This document shows positions 8,418 to 17,768 of a stretch of 64,000 bases of DNA, one piece after another. A program made the translations under genes and the position numbers. Source of the stretch: Mesorhizobium sp. (GTDB lineage Bacteria > Pseudomonadota > Alphaproteobacteria > Rhizobiales > Rhizobiaceae); NCBI RefSeq assembly GCF_024710845.1, contig NZ_JANJTZ010000061.1:1-64000 (forward strand), read 5' to 3'. Position 1 is the stretch's first letter. Every line of letters starts with the position of its first letter. The notes under the pieces are model-generated. The model was not told the DNA's origin. It did not search any database and saw nothing but the letters and a program-made list of their open reading frames with translations.

Positions 8418-9113
8418 CTATTGCGGAAAGCCGAGCCGCTTCATCACCGCTGTCGTCAGGCGCTCGCAGCGCTGGCCGGCAAACGGGAACGCATCCATCA
8501 GGACCGGGCCGATCTGCTCGTCGAGCTGTTTACGCACGCGAGCCCGAGCGCGGTGCAGCCGGGTCTTCACTGTCTCCGGCCGTATGCCCAGAAGCTGCGC
8601 CGTCTCGTCGATGCTCAGGCCCTCGATCACTCTGGCGACGAAGACCGTCCGGTAGACGTCGGGAAGATTGTCGGTCGCCCGTTCGACGAGTTGCAGTATC
8701 TGTCGTTGCGCCATGGTCCGCTCCGGATCGGAGGTCGCTGTGTTGCGGGGAAATTGAATGATCTGGGCCTCGGCGCTGAGATCGCCCGATTGCGCAAGAT
8801 CCGGAGCGCGCCGCGTCCTGCGCAGACGCCCCAACGCCTCGTTGAGGACGATGCGGGAAAGCCACGTCGCCAGCGAGGACTTGCCGCGGAAACTCGCCAG
8901 GTGGGCAAAGGCGCTGACATAGGCTTCCTGGACGATGTCCTCGGCTTCGCTGTTGTTGCGCACGACGCCGCGGGCAAGGCGGTATAGCCGCTGGTTATGC
9001 GTCGTCATGATGGTGCGGAATGCATCACCGTCGCGCGCAAGAGCCCGGCGCGCCAGTTCCAGGTCGTCGGGAGCGGCGACGATTTCGACCAAATCTTGTC
9101 GAGCGTGGGACAT
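8418..9113 (-). CDS. ECF-family RNA polymerase sigma factor
   Basis: A 231-residue sigma-70 family factor of the ECF type. Region 2: FRTIMTTHNQRLYRLARGVV, then NNSEAEDIVQEAYVSAFAHL and FRGKSSLATWLSRIVLNEAL. Region 4: LPDVYRTVFVARVIEGLSIDETAQLLG, then RPETVKTRLHRARARVRKQL. The start at 9113 has AAGGAGA 6-7 bases upstream. Between the regions is a longer than usual linker (about residues 95-130). No anti-sigma gene lies next to it, so control is by another route. Its own promoter and that of the downstream DUF4142 gene share a bipartite motif, which suggests autoregulation. Confidence 0.9.
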   Translation of the reverse strand: MSHARQDLVEIVAAPDDLELARRALARDGDAFRTIMTTHNQRLYRLARGVVRNNSEAEDIVQEAYVSAFAHLASFRGKSSLATWLSRIVLNEALGRLRRTRRAPDLAQSGDLSAEAQIIQFPRNTATSDPERTMAQRQILQLVERATDNLPDVYRTVFVARVIEGLSIDETAQLLGIRPETVKTRLHRARARVRKQLDEQIGPVLMDAFPFAGQRCERLTTAVMKRLGFPQ

Positions 9114-9137
9114 GAACAGTCTCCTTATCACAGCGTC

Positions 9138-9168
9138 GGATGGCACTCGACGCAAAAGGTTCCCGGAA
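9138..9168 (-). promoter_or_regulatory. Probable autoregulatory ECF promoter of the sigma gene
   Basis: Reading leftward: TTCCGGGAAC (9168-9159), 16 bases, CATCC (9142-9138), 25 bp before the sigma factor start. Both blocks and the spacing match those before the DUF4142 gene, while the spacer bases differ, as expected for -35 and -10 elements. Confidence 0.6.
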
Positions 9169-9172
9169 ATCG

Positions 9173-9547
9173 TCACATGCCGATAGAGGACAGGAATTCG
9201 CGTCGGAGGCCGGCATCCGTGTCGAAGACGTCCAGCGGGCGCTTGGTGACTATACGTGTGCCGTGCACGTGGACGCCGCGCGTGGACATGCAGCCGTGCT
9301 TGGCTTCGATGACGACGGCGACCCCGCCAGGCCGCAGCCCTTCGTCGATGGCGCGGGCAATCTCGTCCGTCAGACGTTCCTGTATCTGGAGACGCCGCGC
9401 GTAGGCTTCGACAATCTCACCCCCGCTGACGTCAACTTCGGGCGCGGCGAGATCATTACGCTGGAAAGGCACGGGATCAAACGCGAAACCATCAAACAGC
9501 GCCGCTTGCTTCATCGAGAAGCGGCAGCCTAATATGACAACCCTCAT
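9173..9547 (-). pseudogene. folE: GTP cyclohydrolase I (FolE) C-terminal fragment
   Basis: The last 80 or so codons match the C-terminal third of Fol[37 protein letters not shown] (zinc-ligand Cys region) and a closing REFLSSIG. The N-terminal two thirds, with the rest of the active site and the CHSEHH-type zinc motif, are missing; upstream codons ([14 protein letters not shown]) have no FolE likeness. FolE is normally about 200-220 residues, so this piece cannot be an active enzyme. Its 3' end runs into the sigma factor promoter region. Probably left by a deletion that also affected the preceding DUF6522-like ORF, which it overlaps out of frame. Confidence 0.65.
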
Positions 9548-9746
9548 GGGCCAGAGCCGCCGTTAGCTTACCGCGCCAGTTGTCCCAAAAACCCTGATGA
9601 CGGACAATGCTGGTGATCTCACCGAGTCGTATCAGCTGCGGGATCTGCGCCGCATCAAGTCCCAGACCCATGGCCACGACCGAGGCGTCGATCTCGACCG
9701 CCTCCGGCGTGACAGCGGCGACGGCCGCAAGGCCCTCGGCCCTCAT
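9492..9746 (-). CDS. DUF6522-like small protein, probably disrupted
   Basis: An 84-codon frame starting at an ATG that overlaps the stop of the previous gene (ATGA at 9746-9743), a sign of translational coupling. Residues about 14-42 ([20 protein letters not shown], then [11 protein letters not shown]) resemble the start of DUF6522 proteins. The expected C-terminal half is absent; what follows ([13 protein letters not shown]) does not look like the family. The break coincides with the folE fragment, so a deletion or rearrangement here is likely. Family match is from memory of consensus and is moderate. Confidence 0.45.
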   Translation of the reverse strand: MRAEGLAAVAAVTPEAVEIDASVVAMGLGLDAAQIPQLIRLGEITSIVRHQGFWDNWRGKLTAALAHEGCHIRLPLLDEASGAV

Positions 9747-9985
9747 TGCGGTGCTCCCTGACCATCGATGCGCTGACCGGCACATGCAGCGAAGGCAGCG
9801 AGCCAGTCCTCCATTAGCCGGCGATCCTCCTTCGAGAAGCGGGCCCGATTGCATAGGTCTTCGAACGTATCGTCCGGACGGCACCGCTCGTATCGGGCCG
9901 CCACCACGCGAAGCAGGTCATGCCGCTCTGGGATGGACCTGGCGCCGGCTTCCCGGAAGCTGTTCGTGGCGGGAAGAATGGTCAA
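9743..9985 (-). CDS. Hypothetical 80-residue protein
   Basis: Acidic, helical, soluble-looking protein with no recognised motif (SIPERHDLLRVVAARYERC, DTFEDLCNRARFSKEDRRLM, EDWLAAFAACAG). The ATG start at 9985 has its nearest GGAG 14 bases upstream; a TTG two codons earlier would be better spaced and may be the true start. Overlaps the DUF6522-like ORF by the ATGA junction, so the two were made together. I do not recognise the gene; pairs like this occur near denitrification and NO-response genes in some alphaproteobacteria, but that is recollection, not evidence. Confidence 0.55.
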   Translation of the reverse strand: MTILPATNSFREAGARSIPERHDLLRVVAARYERCRPDDTFEDLCNRARFSKEDRRLMEDWLAAFAACAGQRIDGQGAPQ

Positions 9986-10282
9986 GTGGGCTCTCCTTCG
10001 ATTGCTGGCAATCCTTAATTAGGACAGCGTCTCGCGTGCTACGTTGTTCTTCAGTAAACCGGACCTATAACGTCGCAGATCGCTAGGCAGTGCCGGGTTT
10101 GCACGCAAGGAGCAGCCGATGGTCCGCGCGCCGTAGCCTCCTCGGCAGGGACAGTGCCAAGGGTTCTGGCTTCATGTAGGGTGAGGCATCTGGAAGCGGT
10201 CCTCCACGCAATCGCGGGATGCATCGAGATTGTTGAGCGGACCACCCCTCCCTCATGACGGTAACGAGAGCAGACACAAATC

Positions 10283-11956
10283 ATGCCATTCAACGAACGC
10301 TCCAGCCACATTACCCAGGGGATCGCCCGCTCGCCGAACCGCGCGATGTACTATGCCCTCGGTTATGACAGGGCCGACTTCGACAAGCCGATGATCGGCG
10401 TGGCCAACGGCCACTCCACCATCACGCCATGCAATGCCGGGCTGCAGCCCCTTGCCGACGCGGCGGTTGACGCAATCAAGGCGGCGGACGCCAATCCCCA
10501 GGTTTTCGGGACACCCACCATATCCGACGGAATGTCGATGGGGACCGAGGGCATGAAATACTCGCTGGTATCGCGCGAGGTGATTGCTGACTGCGTGGAG
10601 CTCTCGGTCCAGGGCCAGTGGATGGACGGCGTGCTGGTGCTGGGTGGCTGCGACAAGAATATGCCGGGCGGCATGATCGGCATACTGCGTGCCAATGTGC
10701 CGGCTATCTACGTCTATGGCGGTACCATTAGACCGGGGCGCTGGAAGGGAGAGGACCTCTCCATCGTCTCGGCGTTTGAGGCTGTCGGCGCTTTCATGGC
10801 CGGCACGATGAGCGAGGAGGATTTCAACGGCATCGAGCGCAATGCCTGTCCCACGACGGGATCCTGTGGCGGAATGTACACCGCCAACACGATGAGCTCG
10901 TCCTTCGAGGCGCTTGGCATGTCGTTGATGTACTCCTCGACAATGGCAAGCCCGGACCGCGAGAAGGTCGACAACGCGACCGAGTCGGGGCGCGTGCTGG
11001 TCGAAGCGGTCAAGAAGGGCATTCGGCCACTCGACATCGTCACGCGCGACTCGATCGAGAATGCGGTGGCACTGATCATGGCGCTGGGCGGCTCAACAAA
11101 CGCGGTGCTGCACTATCTCGCCATCGCTTTGGCCGCCGGCATCGACTGGACGCTGGACGACTTCGAGCGCGTGCGCCGCAAGGTGCCTGTATTGTGCGAC
11201 CTCAAACCCTCCGGCAAGTACATGGCTGTTGACCTGCACAGTGCCGGTGGCGTTCCACAAGTGCTGAAGATCCTGCTCAACGCCGGCCTGCTGCACGGAA
11301 ACTGCCTGACGATCACGGGGCGGACGCTAGCCGAGGAACTCCACGACGTGCCGGACGCGCCCCGCACGGATCAGGACGTCATTATGCCGATGGAGCGTGC
11401 GCTCTATCGGGAGGGCCACCTGGCGATCCTCAGGGGCAACCTGGCCGAAGACGGCGCAGTAGCCAAAATCACTGGCTTGAAGAGCCCGGCCATCACCGGG
11501 CCGGCCCGTGTCTTCGACGACGAGCAGTCGGCGCTCGAGGCGATCCTTGCAGATCGCATAAGGCCCGGCGACGTGATGGTGTTGCGCTATCTCGGGCCGA
11601 GGGGCGGTCCCGGAATGCCGGAGATGTTGGCGCCGACCTCCGCACTGATCGGGCGCGGCTTGGGCGAGTCGGTCGGCCTGGTAACGGACGGCCGTTTCTC
11701 CGGCGGCACCTGGGGAATGGTGGTAGGGCATGTCGCGCCGGAAGCCTATGAAGGAGGCGCCATTGCGCTGGTCGAGGAGGGCGACATCATTTCCATCGAT
11801 GCCCGCGAGCTACTTCTGCAATTGCACGTGGACGAGGCAGAACTCGAAAGGCGCCGCGCCGCCTGGACGCAACCACCGCCGCGCTATAAGCGAGGCGTTC
11901 TGGCCAAGTTCGCGATGCTGGCCCGTCCCGCCAACGAAGGCGCGTTGACCGGCTGA
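10283..11956 (+). CDS. ilvD: Dihydroxy-acid dehydratase
   Basis: A full-length 557-residue IlvD, the Fe-S dehydratase making 2-oxo acids from 2,3-dihydroxy acids in valine, leucine and isoleucine synthesis. Signatures: the cluster Cys of [13 protein letters not shown] near residue 120, the second Cys of [19 protein letters not shown] near 190, and the C-terminal [18 protein letters not shown]. The start has only a weak ribosome binding site, but the family N-terminus ([17 protein letters not shown]) begins right after it. It stands alone on the plus strand with divergent small genes to its left. IlvD/Edd proteins can also act on sugar acids, but the signatures favour IlvD. Confidence 0.95.
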   Translation: MPFNERSSHITQGIARSPNRAMYYALGYDRADFDKPMIGVANGHSTITPCNAGLQPLADAAVDAIKAADANPQVFGTPTISDGMSMGTEGMKYSLVSREVIADCVELSVQGQWMDGVLVLGGCDKNMPGGMIGILRANVPAIYVYGGTIRPGRWKGEDLSIVSAFEAVGAFMAGTMSEEDFNGIERNACPTTGSCGGMYTANTMSSSFEALGMSLMYSSTMASPDREKVDNATESGRVLVEAVKKGIRPLDIVTRDSIENAVALIMALGGSTNAVLHYLAIALAAGIDWTLDDFERVRRKVPVLCDLKPSGKYMAVDLHSAGGVPQVLKILLNAGLLHGNCLTITGRTLAEELHDVPDAPRTDQDVIMPMERALYREGHLAILRGNLAEDGAVAKITGLKSPAITGPARVFDDEQSALEAILADRIRPGDVMVLRYLGPRGGPGMPEMLAPTSALIGRGLGESVGLVTDGRFSGGTWGMVVGHVAPEAYEGGAIALVEEGDIISIDARELLLQLHVDEAELERRRAAWTQPPPRYKRGVLAKFAMLARPANEGALTG

Positions 11957-12496
11957 CACCCCGCTCAGCGCGTCGCAGGCTATGCCGCCTCACTCGACTG
12001 CGTCGCCATGGCGTTCAATTCCTTGCGGTCTGGCCACTAAATAATGAGGCGGACGATACTAGCAAACAGAAGCGGCAGTGATGTTCATGTCCACCTAACG
12101 GAGGGAGGCCAAACGATCAAAGGCGAGAAGATGCTCGCCAATTGGCCGAGTTGGATGTCCGCGCCAACAGATCTCGTCCCAGGCCTCGCACCTTCTGAAA
12201 GAGGAACCTGAAGTTCCGGCGGGGCAAGCCAGGCCGAAGCGCGGCACCGGTCGGCGTGGAGGAACTGCACGCGAACATCGGCGAATTGAAGCTCATGAGC
12301 GCTGGCCGACGCACTCATCAAGGCGGGGATCAGTAAGCGCATGACAATTTTTTAGCGCCAGCACCATCTGCCCCGTCAGGAAGGAGGCGTCGGTTCTCGG
12401 ATCACCGGGGAACCGCCTATTGCTTGCCGCGACCGGTCCTCACCTTTGATCGGGCGTTGATGCCACGGATCGATAGACTGCATCTGGATTTCCCCG
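11957..12496. other. Intergenic region after ilvD, no gene seen
   Basis: About 540 bp. Open frames here are short, start without ribosome binding sites and have Arg/Pro-rich shadow composition. No hairpin with a T-tract was found after ilvD. Looks like decayed or spacer DNA. Confidence 0.5.
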
Positions 12497-12634
12497 TTAC
12501 ACGAACCACATGACTGCGACCATACCGACAACAATTAGAGCGAGGCCGGCTATAAGCATCGGAAGCAGGCGTTTTTCATCATCGGATCCCCCGGGATCGG
12601 TATTCATTCGGTGGACTTTTTTCGAACCTGCCAT
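12497..12634 (-). CDS. Small single-pass membrane protein (45 aa)
   Basis: A 45-codon gene with a good ribosome binding site (GAGGAATAACAAA before the ATG). A charged N-terminus (AGSKKVHRMN, then GGSDDEKR) is followed by one membrane helix (MLIAGLALIVVGMVAVMWF). The layout, an acidic/basic head plus one C-terminal helix, is that of small inner-membrane proteins. No family recognised. It is isolated between two gene-free stretches, roughly 500 bp from the cbb3 assembly genes. Confidence 0.55.
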   Translation of the reverse strand: MAGSKKVHRMNTDPGGSDDEKRLLPMLIAGLALIVVGMVAVMWFV

Positions 12635-13114
12635 TTTGTTATTCCTCATCTGGTCTCGTTATCGGTCGAATGTAGAAGTGGGCGTGGCTGTGGCCGGACC
12701 TATCGACGTTCAGCAGAAGCCGCATCGGCACCCGCACCCGCTGACCACTGCTGGAGATCGGGGCGCGCCGCGCCTTCCGCCCCCTGTTCGAGATAGATCC
12801 AGTCGAAGAGAACGGGGAACCTCGCCTCACTCTGGTAATTGAACCGGGTGCCCCTCGGCCGCGGTCTCAAGCACCCGCCGGTGTCGCTCGAAGCGGAGGG
12901 TGGCCGGACATCGACGGTAGGGATTTCGGCAAAGTTCGTCGCTGGTCATACCTAAGGCTCCAGGATTCAACCCAACGAACGACACGTGTACCATTCCGCC
13001 CGCCTCGGGACTCTAACGAACCCGGCGCGATCCTTGTTTGTCGAAGCGCAAACTCAAGCGACGGGGTCAGGGAGGAGGAGGCAAAGACCATGTCCTTCTA
13101 CAGGCACCATTCGC
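12635..13114. other. Intergenic region, no gene seen
   Basis: About 480 bp between the 45-residue protein gene and the end of the cbb3 operon. No frame here has both a plausible start site and protein-like composition. It must hold the promoter for the 45-residue gene. Confidence 0.45.
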
Positions 13115-13246
13115 TCAGAAGAGGCCGATCGCGACCGCCGCCAGGTTTACCGCCAGCGCCGCGAGCGCCGGGACCATAACAGCCGCTCCCGCGACAACGG
13201 AGAGCGCGGCGATCCAGTCGAACTTCCTGTCGGCCGTTATTCCCAT
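13115..13246 (-). CDS. Small hydrophobic protein after ccoS (43 aa)
   Basis: The ATG lies inside the last codons of ccoS (10-base overlap), with AAGGGA just upstream, so translation is probably coupled to ccoS. The product is almost entirely hydrophobic after a short polar start ([10 protein letters not shown]): IAALSVVAGAAVMVPAL and ALAVNLAAVAIGLF, one or two membrane passes. I know no named family. As the last gene of the cbb3 operon it could be an oxidase assembly or stability peptide, but this is inference from position only. Confidence 0.55.
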   Translation of the reverse strand: MGITADRKFDWIAALSVVAGAAVMVPALAALAVNLAAVAIGLF

Positions 13247-13452
13247 TTTCGTTCCCTTATCTCCTCAACCTCTGTCTTCCGATGTCGTTCCGTTGCGGGC
13301 AACGGCGCGTCATTGGCCTGATGAAGGACGCGCTCCGCCGCCCCGTCGAGATCTTCGAGCTGTCCGCTCTTCATCGACCACAGGAAGGCAAGCAGGCCTA
13401 CCAGGCCCATGCCCAGGGCCAGGGGAACCAGCCACGCCAGGAGGCCGGTCAT
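13237..13452 (-). CDS. ccoS: Cbb3-type oxidase assembly protein CcoS/FixS
   Basis: A 71-residue protein with one N-terminal membrane helix ([22 protein letters not shown]), then the CcoS hallmark [18 protein letters not shown]. CcoS is needed to insert cofactors into the cbb3 oxidase catalytic subunit. It overlaps the end of ccoI by four bases and the following 43-residue gene by ten, as expected in a translationally coupled operon. Confidence 0.9.
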   Translation of the reverse strand: MTGLLAWLVPLALGMGLVGLLAFLWSMKSGQLEDLDGAAERVLHQANDAPLPATERHRKTEVEEIRERKWE

Positions 13453-15692
13453 GCCGTCGCCGGACGCAGGACGTCCGCCCTCGATTCCGGCGATGGCTCG
13501 CGCCTGTCAGAAAGCACTCGTAGCGAGTTGGCCACGACCAGGATCGACGAGGTCGACATCGCGATGGCCGCGACGAGCGGCGTGACGTAGCCCGACACCG
13601 CGAGGGGCAGCGCCATGGCGTTGTAGGCGATCGAGATTGCGAGGTTCTGCCGGAAGAGGCGCATCGACTTCCTTGCCACGGATATCGCGTCCGGCACGCT
13701 GCGCACGCTGGAACCCAGGAAGACGAGATCGGCCGCGCTGCGTCCGACATCGGCTGCCGTCGACGGTGCCATCGAGACGTGCGCCGCCCCAAGGGCAGGC
13801 GCATCGTTGATGCCGTCGCCGACCATCAGTACCCGTCTCCCCTCGCGGCGGAGCGTTTCCAGACGGCTGACCTTGTCTTCCGGACGCTGCCTGCCCGCCA
13901 TCTGCCCGATGCCCGTTAGCTTCGCGACCCGCCGGGTCTCTTCCTCGGCGTCCCCCGACAGCAGTTCCACCGACAGGCCCGTACCCTTCAAGGTCGTCAC
14001 CGCCGCGGCGGCTCCCTCGCGCAACGTGTCCGACACGTCGAAACGGCCGACGAAGATGCCGTCGCGGGAAAGCCAGGGGCCCGAGCCGCTCAGATCACCG
14101 TCTCCTTCGACTGCCCAGCCGGGCCTGCCGAGCCGCCAGAGGCACGCTCCGATCCGGGCTTCGATACCGTCTCCCGGGATCTCGCGCGCCTCGAAAGCCT
14201 GGACGTCTTCGCCGCCGCCAAGCGCCGCGACCGCAACGGCTGCCGGATGGCGTGACAGCCGCGCCAGGGCGGCAGCGACAGGCAGTTCCGTCTGGAGAAC
14301 GTCATGCGAAGAGACCCGCATCCGTCCGGTCGTCAGCGTTCCCGTCTTGTCGAGGACGACGTGGTCGATCTCCGCAAGCCGCTCGAGCGCGCTGCCGTCC
14401 TTCATGGTAACGCCGATCCCGAACAGACGGCGCGCAGCCGCCGCCTGGACCATGGGGACGGCGAGGCCAAGCGCACAAGGACAGGTGATGATGAGGACGG
14501 CGATCGCAAGCGTCAGCGAACGGTGCCAGTCGCCGGTCGCCACGAACCAGCCCGCGAACGTCGCCAGCGCGACCGCATGGATGACAGGCGAATAGAGGGC
14601 CGCGGCGCGATCGACGATCCTGCGGTATCGTGCGCGGCTGCCTTCGGCTGCTTCCATCAGCCTGACTATATCCGCCAGGAAGGAGTCGCCGGGGCGACGG
14701 TCAATGCGCAGCTCGATTGGGCCATTGAGGTTCAACGCTCCCGAGAGCACCCGCGACCCCGGCTCGATGCTCTCGGGCGAGGTCTCTCCGGTCACGATGG
14801 AGAGGTCCAGAGCTCCTTTGCCCTTGAGAACGGTGCCGTCGGCAGGAATCCGGTCACCGGCCGCCACGAACACCGTGTCTCCCTCGCGCAGCGACTGGAT
14901 ATCGATGAAATCGCGTCCGCCGTCCCGGTCCAAGACGGTCGCCCCGCGCGGCATCATGCGCGCCAGCGACTGCACGGCGTCCCGGGCCCTGCCTCTCATC
15001 GAATGGTCCAGCGCGCGCCCGGCAAGCAGGAAGAAAAGCAGCGACGTCACCGCGTCGAAGTAGGCGTGCTCTCCCCTGGTAAGGGTGTCATAGGTGCTGA
15101 GGACGAACGCCAGGAGGATGCCCACGCTGATCGGCACATCCATGTTCGTGCAGCCCGCCCGCAGCGCGGCCCAGGCGGAAGCGAAGAAGATGCGGCCGGA
15201 ATATGCGACCGCGGCCAGCGCGAGGGCGGCGGAAACCAGGTGGAAGGCGTGGCGCGTGCCCGCCTCCGCCCCGGACCAGATCGATACGGACAGAAGCATG
15301 ATGTTCATGGCGGCGAAGCCTGCGACCGCCGTCGCGCGCAGTAGGCGCCCCATTTCGGGATCGCTCCCGCGATCGGCGTCCGCCAGGGCCGCCTCATATC
15401 CCGCTCTCCTCAGGGCATCGATCATCGGCGGCACCGCGCCATCGCTCCGCCACCTCGCCGCGACCCGTTTCGAGGTCAAATTCAGGCGGGCGGCGGTCAT
15501 GCCCGGGAGCGTTCCAAGCGCGTCTTCGATAGCGACGATGCAGGCGCCGCAGTGCGCACCGGGAACGCTCAGGTCGGTCTGCATGATGCCGCCGCCGAGG
15601 TCGCGGCTAGCCAGCCGGATCTCCTCGGCGGGCATGTCCCGGCCCGGCCCTACCATCAGGGCAGCCTCTGCTCCGGGCGCGCAGCAGCTCAT
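13449..15692 (-). CDS. ccoI: Copper-exporting P-type ATPase for cbb3 assembly (CcoI/FixI)
   Basis: A 747-residue P1B-type ATPase. In order: Cys-rich N-terminus (MSCCAPG), one heavy-metal-associated domain with GAHCGAC near residue 50, membrane helices, actuator TGE ([10 protein letters not shown]), intramembrane copper motif CPC (ITCPCALGL), phosphorylation site DKTGTLT, and hinge [10 protein letters not shown]. CcoI supplies copper for the cbb3 oxidase binuclear centre. The start at 15692 lies 4 bp after the DUF2189 gene stop; a longer frame would overlap that gene. Neighbouring ccoS and the upstream ccoNOQP genes separate it from general copper-resistance ATPases. Confidence 0.93.
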   Translation of the reverse strand: MSCCAPGAEAALMVGPGRDMPAEEIRLASRDLGGGIMQTDLSVPGAHCGACIVAIEDALGTLPGMTAARLNLTSKRVAARWRSDGAVPPMIDALRRAGYEAALADADRGSDPEMGRLLRATAVAGFAAMNIMLLSVSIWSGAEAGTRHAFHLVSAALALAAVAYSGRIFFASAWAALRAGCTNMDVPISVGILLAFVLSTYDTLTRGEHAYFDAVTSLLFFLLAGRALDHSMRGRARDAVQSLARMMPRGATVLDRDGGRDFIDIQSLREGDTVFVAAGDRIPADGTVLKGKGALDLSIVTGETSPESIEPGSRVLSGALNLNGPIELRIDRRPGDSFLADIVRLMEAAEGSRARYRRIVDRAAALYSPVIHAVALATFAGWFVATGDWHRSLTLAIAVLIITCPCALGLAVPMVQAAAARRLFGIGVTMKDGSALERLAEIDHVVLDKTGTLTTGRMRVSSHDVLQTELPVAAALARLSRHPAAVAVAALGGGEDVQAFEAREIPGDGIEARIGACLWRLGRPGWAVEGDGDLSGSGPWLSRDGIFVGRFDVSDTLREGAAAAVTTLKGTGLSVELLSGDAEEETRRVAKLTGIGQMAGRQRPEDKVSRLETLRREGRRVLMVGDGINDAPALGAAHVSMAPSTAADVGRSAADLVFLGSSVRSVPDAISVARKSMRLFRQNLAISIAYNAMALPLAVSGYVTPLVAAIAMSTSSILVVANSLRVLSDRREPSPESRADVLRPATA

Positions 15693-15696
15693 CGCA

Positions 15697-16515
15697 TCAG
15701 GGCTCGGGCCGCGCCACGGCGACATAGGCATGCCATGTTGCATGGCCGAGCAGCGGAAAGATCACGACCATGCCCAGCAGTCCGGTGGCGACGCAGAGCG
15801 CGAAGAGCGCGATGACAATCGCCCCCCATCCGATCATTGCCGGAAGATTGTTCCAAACCAGCTTCATGCTCGTGCCCATGGCCGTGAGCGCGTCGACCCT
15901 GCGGTCGAGCATCATCGGCACGGAAAACACGCTGATCGAGAAGGCGAAGGCTGCGAATAGCCCGCCAATGGCCGTCCCGACGGCCAGCATCGCCCACCCG
16001 TAGGCGGAGCCGATCAGCACGCCAATCACGTTGTCCAGGCCCGGAAAGGCGGTGACCCCGAAGAACAGCGCCCACAGAAGCACCGCCGCCCTTGTCCAGA
16101 GCAGCATGAGCAGGCTGAGCAGCAGTCCGGCGAAGAACACCTGAGGTCCGGCGTTCGGGCGAGTCCTGAGCATTGACGCAAGCCCGACCGTCCGACCTTC
16201 GCCAAGGGCCCGGCTCTTCGCGTAGAGGCCGATCGCAAGGAACGGGGCGACGATCAGGAAGCCCGCGAGCGACGGGAACAGGATGTAGTCTCGTCCGAAC
16301 TCGAACAGCGTCCAGACGAAGGCGGCGGACAGCAGGAACACGCCCACGCCGTAGGCGATGCTGGTCAACGGTCCGCGCCAGAAATCGCGCCAGCCCAGCG
16401 CCAGCCACCGCAGGCCAGCCGTTACTGGCAGCCCTCGCTGGAGCGCAGGGTCGCGCGTCTCGCCGATCCCAGATGTCTCGCTCAAGAGCCAGTAGGACTT
16501 GTCGGTCTCGCTCAT
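15697..16515 (-). CDS. DUF2189 multi-pass membrane protein
   Basis: A 272-residue protein with about six membrane helices ([49 protein letters not shown], then [19 protein letters not shown] and a last helix near residue 235). The [20 protein letters not shown] start and the [14 protein letters not shown] stretch are typical of DUF2189. DUF2189 genes are often seen beside terminal oxidases in alphaproteobacteria, but their role is not defined. Here it takes the position between ccoP and ccoI where ccoG and ccoH usually sit. Confidence 0.85.
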   Translation of the reverse strand: MSETDKSYWLLSETSGIGETRDPALQRGLPVTAGLRWLALGWRDFWRGPLTSIAYGVGVFLLSAAFVWTLFEFGRDYILFPSLAGFLIVAPFLAIGLYAKSRALGEGRTVGLASMLRTRPNAGPQVFFAGLLLSLLMLLWTRAAVLLWALFFGVTAFPGLDNVIGVLIGSAYGWAMLAVGTAIGGLFAAFAFSISVFSVPMMLDRRVDALTAMGTSMKLVWNNLPAMIGWGAIVIALFALCVATGLLGMVVIFPLLGHATWHAYVAVARPEP

Positions 16516-16528
16516 CGAAACTCCTCCC

Positions 16529-16723
16529 TCAGCACGCCGACTTGGCTGCCCGGTAGTTGCCGGCAGCTCCCGCCTCCTTGAGATGAGGCACGCAGTCCGG
16601 CTGCGACCTAACGGCCACGTAGACGAGATGGGCGTTCGCCGCCGCGACGAGCAGCAGCCCGGTCGGAACCAGCAGCCATGGCGACGTCCAGCGTCGGCGC
16701 CCGTCGGCGGCCCGAGCCGTCAT
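16529..16723 (-). CDS. Small Cys-containing membrane protein (64 aa)
   Basis: The start overlaps the ccoP stop (ATGA at 16723-16720), so it is coupled to ccoP. One membrane helix (WLLVPTGLLLVAAANAHLVYVA) is followed by a short tail with two Cys (QPDCVPHLKEAG and a terminal AKSAC), which could face the periplasm and form a disulfide or bind metal. It resembles short proteins I recall after ccoP in other rhizobial operons, but I cannot name a family. It is much too short to be CcoH/FixH (about 150 residues). Confidence 0.65.
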   Translation of the reverse strand: MTARAADGRRRWTSPWLLVPTGLLLVAAANAHLVYVAVRSQPDCVPHLKEAGAAGNYRAAKSAC

Positions 16724-17601
16724 GGCCGACCCGTCCCGAGATCGTGTACGTAGAGCGCGAGCGTCCGGATCTCGGCGTCGGTCATCCGTTCGTCCCAGGT
16801 CGGCATGTGGCCCTGCCTGCCGCCATGGACGGATGCGATGATGGTCTGTAAGTCGCCGCCGTAGACCCAGCGCGCGTCCGTCAGGTTCGGAGCGCCGAGT
16901 TCGCGGTTGCCTTCGGCGTTGTCGCCGTGGCACGCCGCGCATGTCGTCGCGAAGACCTCGCGTCCGGCCTCGATCCGCTCCAAGTTCTCCTCAGTCGAAT
17001 AGTCGGGGTTGGTGAGTGAGTAGACATAGGCCGCGACGCTGCGAACCTGGTCCCGCTCCAGCATCCCGTCGCGTCCGAAGGCGGGCATCTGCGCGATCCT
17101 CGTGTCGGGATGGGTGGTGTTGATGCCGTAGCGCAGCGTCTGCTCGATCAGTTCGGGACCGCCGCCCCACAGCCAGTCGTCATCAGTCAGGTCTGGATAG
17201 CCGGCGCGTCCGCGTCCATCGCGCCCGTGACAGGCGGCGCAGTTGTCGCCGAAGAGCTGCCGACCCGTGCCACGAACGGTCTGCATTAGCGCCTCGTCAG
17301 CCAGGATGGCCTCGTAGGGCTCGGATTCCAGACGGCTCATCCAGACCGATCTTTCCTGCTGGCCTTCGACGACACGCTCTTCGACGGTCTTACGCTGATC
17401 GACACCGAGAAGTCCCTTGGTGTAGGTCGTGCCTAGCGGCCAGGCAGGTACGAAGAACCACCAGGCGATGGCCCAGATATGGGTTACGATCAGGAACATC
17501 AGCACGCCGCGCGGGACGGGCGTGTCCAGTTCCTTGATGCCGTTCCATTCGTGCCCGGTCGTTTCCCTTCCGGTGACGGGATCGCGCTCGTTCACTTCCA
17601 T
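16720..17601 (-). CDS. ccoP: Cbb3-type oxidase dihaem subunit III (CcoP/FixP)
   Basis: A 293-residue membrane-anchored dihaem cytochrome c that passes electrons into the oxidase. One N-terminal helix (VLMFLIVTHIWAIAWWFF) is followed by two c-type haem sites, CAACHGRDGRG near residue 125 and CAACHGDNAEG near 218, with Met ligands in QMPAFG and HMPTW. The start at 17601 (MEVNERDP) overlaps the ccoQ stop by ten bases; the longer frame to 17688 would run through ccoQ. Confidence 0.96.
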   Translation of the reverse strand: MEVNERDPVTGRETTGHEWNGIKELDTPVPRGVLMFLIVTHIWAIAWWFFVPAWPLGTTYTKGLLGVDQRKTVEERVVEGQQERSVWMSRLESEPYEAILADEALMQTVRGTGRQLFGDNCAACHGRDGRGRAGYPDLTDDDWLWGGGPELIEQTLRYGINTTHPDTRIAQMPAFGRDGMLERDQVRSVAAYVYSLTNPDYSTEENLERIEAGREVFATTCAACHGDNAEGNRELGAPNLTDARWVYGGDLQTIIASVHGGRQGHMPTWDERMTDAEIRTLALYVHDLGTGRP

Positions 17602-17765
17602 GGCTTGTCGTCCCTGTCGAGGATGCTGGTCTTCGCCCTGTCGAAGCGCTTCCGGTTCGAGGGCCAGAAGGCGTAGGCGACGACGCACAGGAAGAAGCCC
17701 ATCAGGTAGAACAGGCCCCAGCTCTTGGAGAAGGCGACGAGGGTCTCGTGGCTGATCTCGAACAT
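17592..17765 (-). CDS. ccoQ: Cbb3-type oxidase subunit IV (CcoQ/FixQ)
   Basis: A 57-residue protein with one helix (WGLFYLMGFFLCVVAYAFWP), then a basic tail SNRKRFDRAKTSIL, matching CcoQ, a small subunit that stabilises the complex. It starts 3 bp after the ccoO stop and overlaps ccoP at its end, the standard ccoNOQP order. Confidence 0.93.
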   Translation of the reverse strand: MFEISHETLVAFSKSWGLFYLMGFFLCVVAYAFWPSNRKRFDRAKTSILDRDDKPWK

Positions 17766-17768
17766 GGC

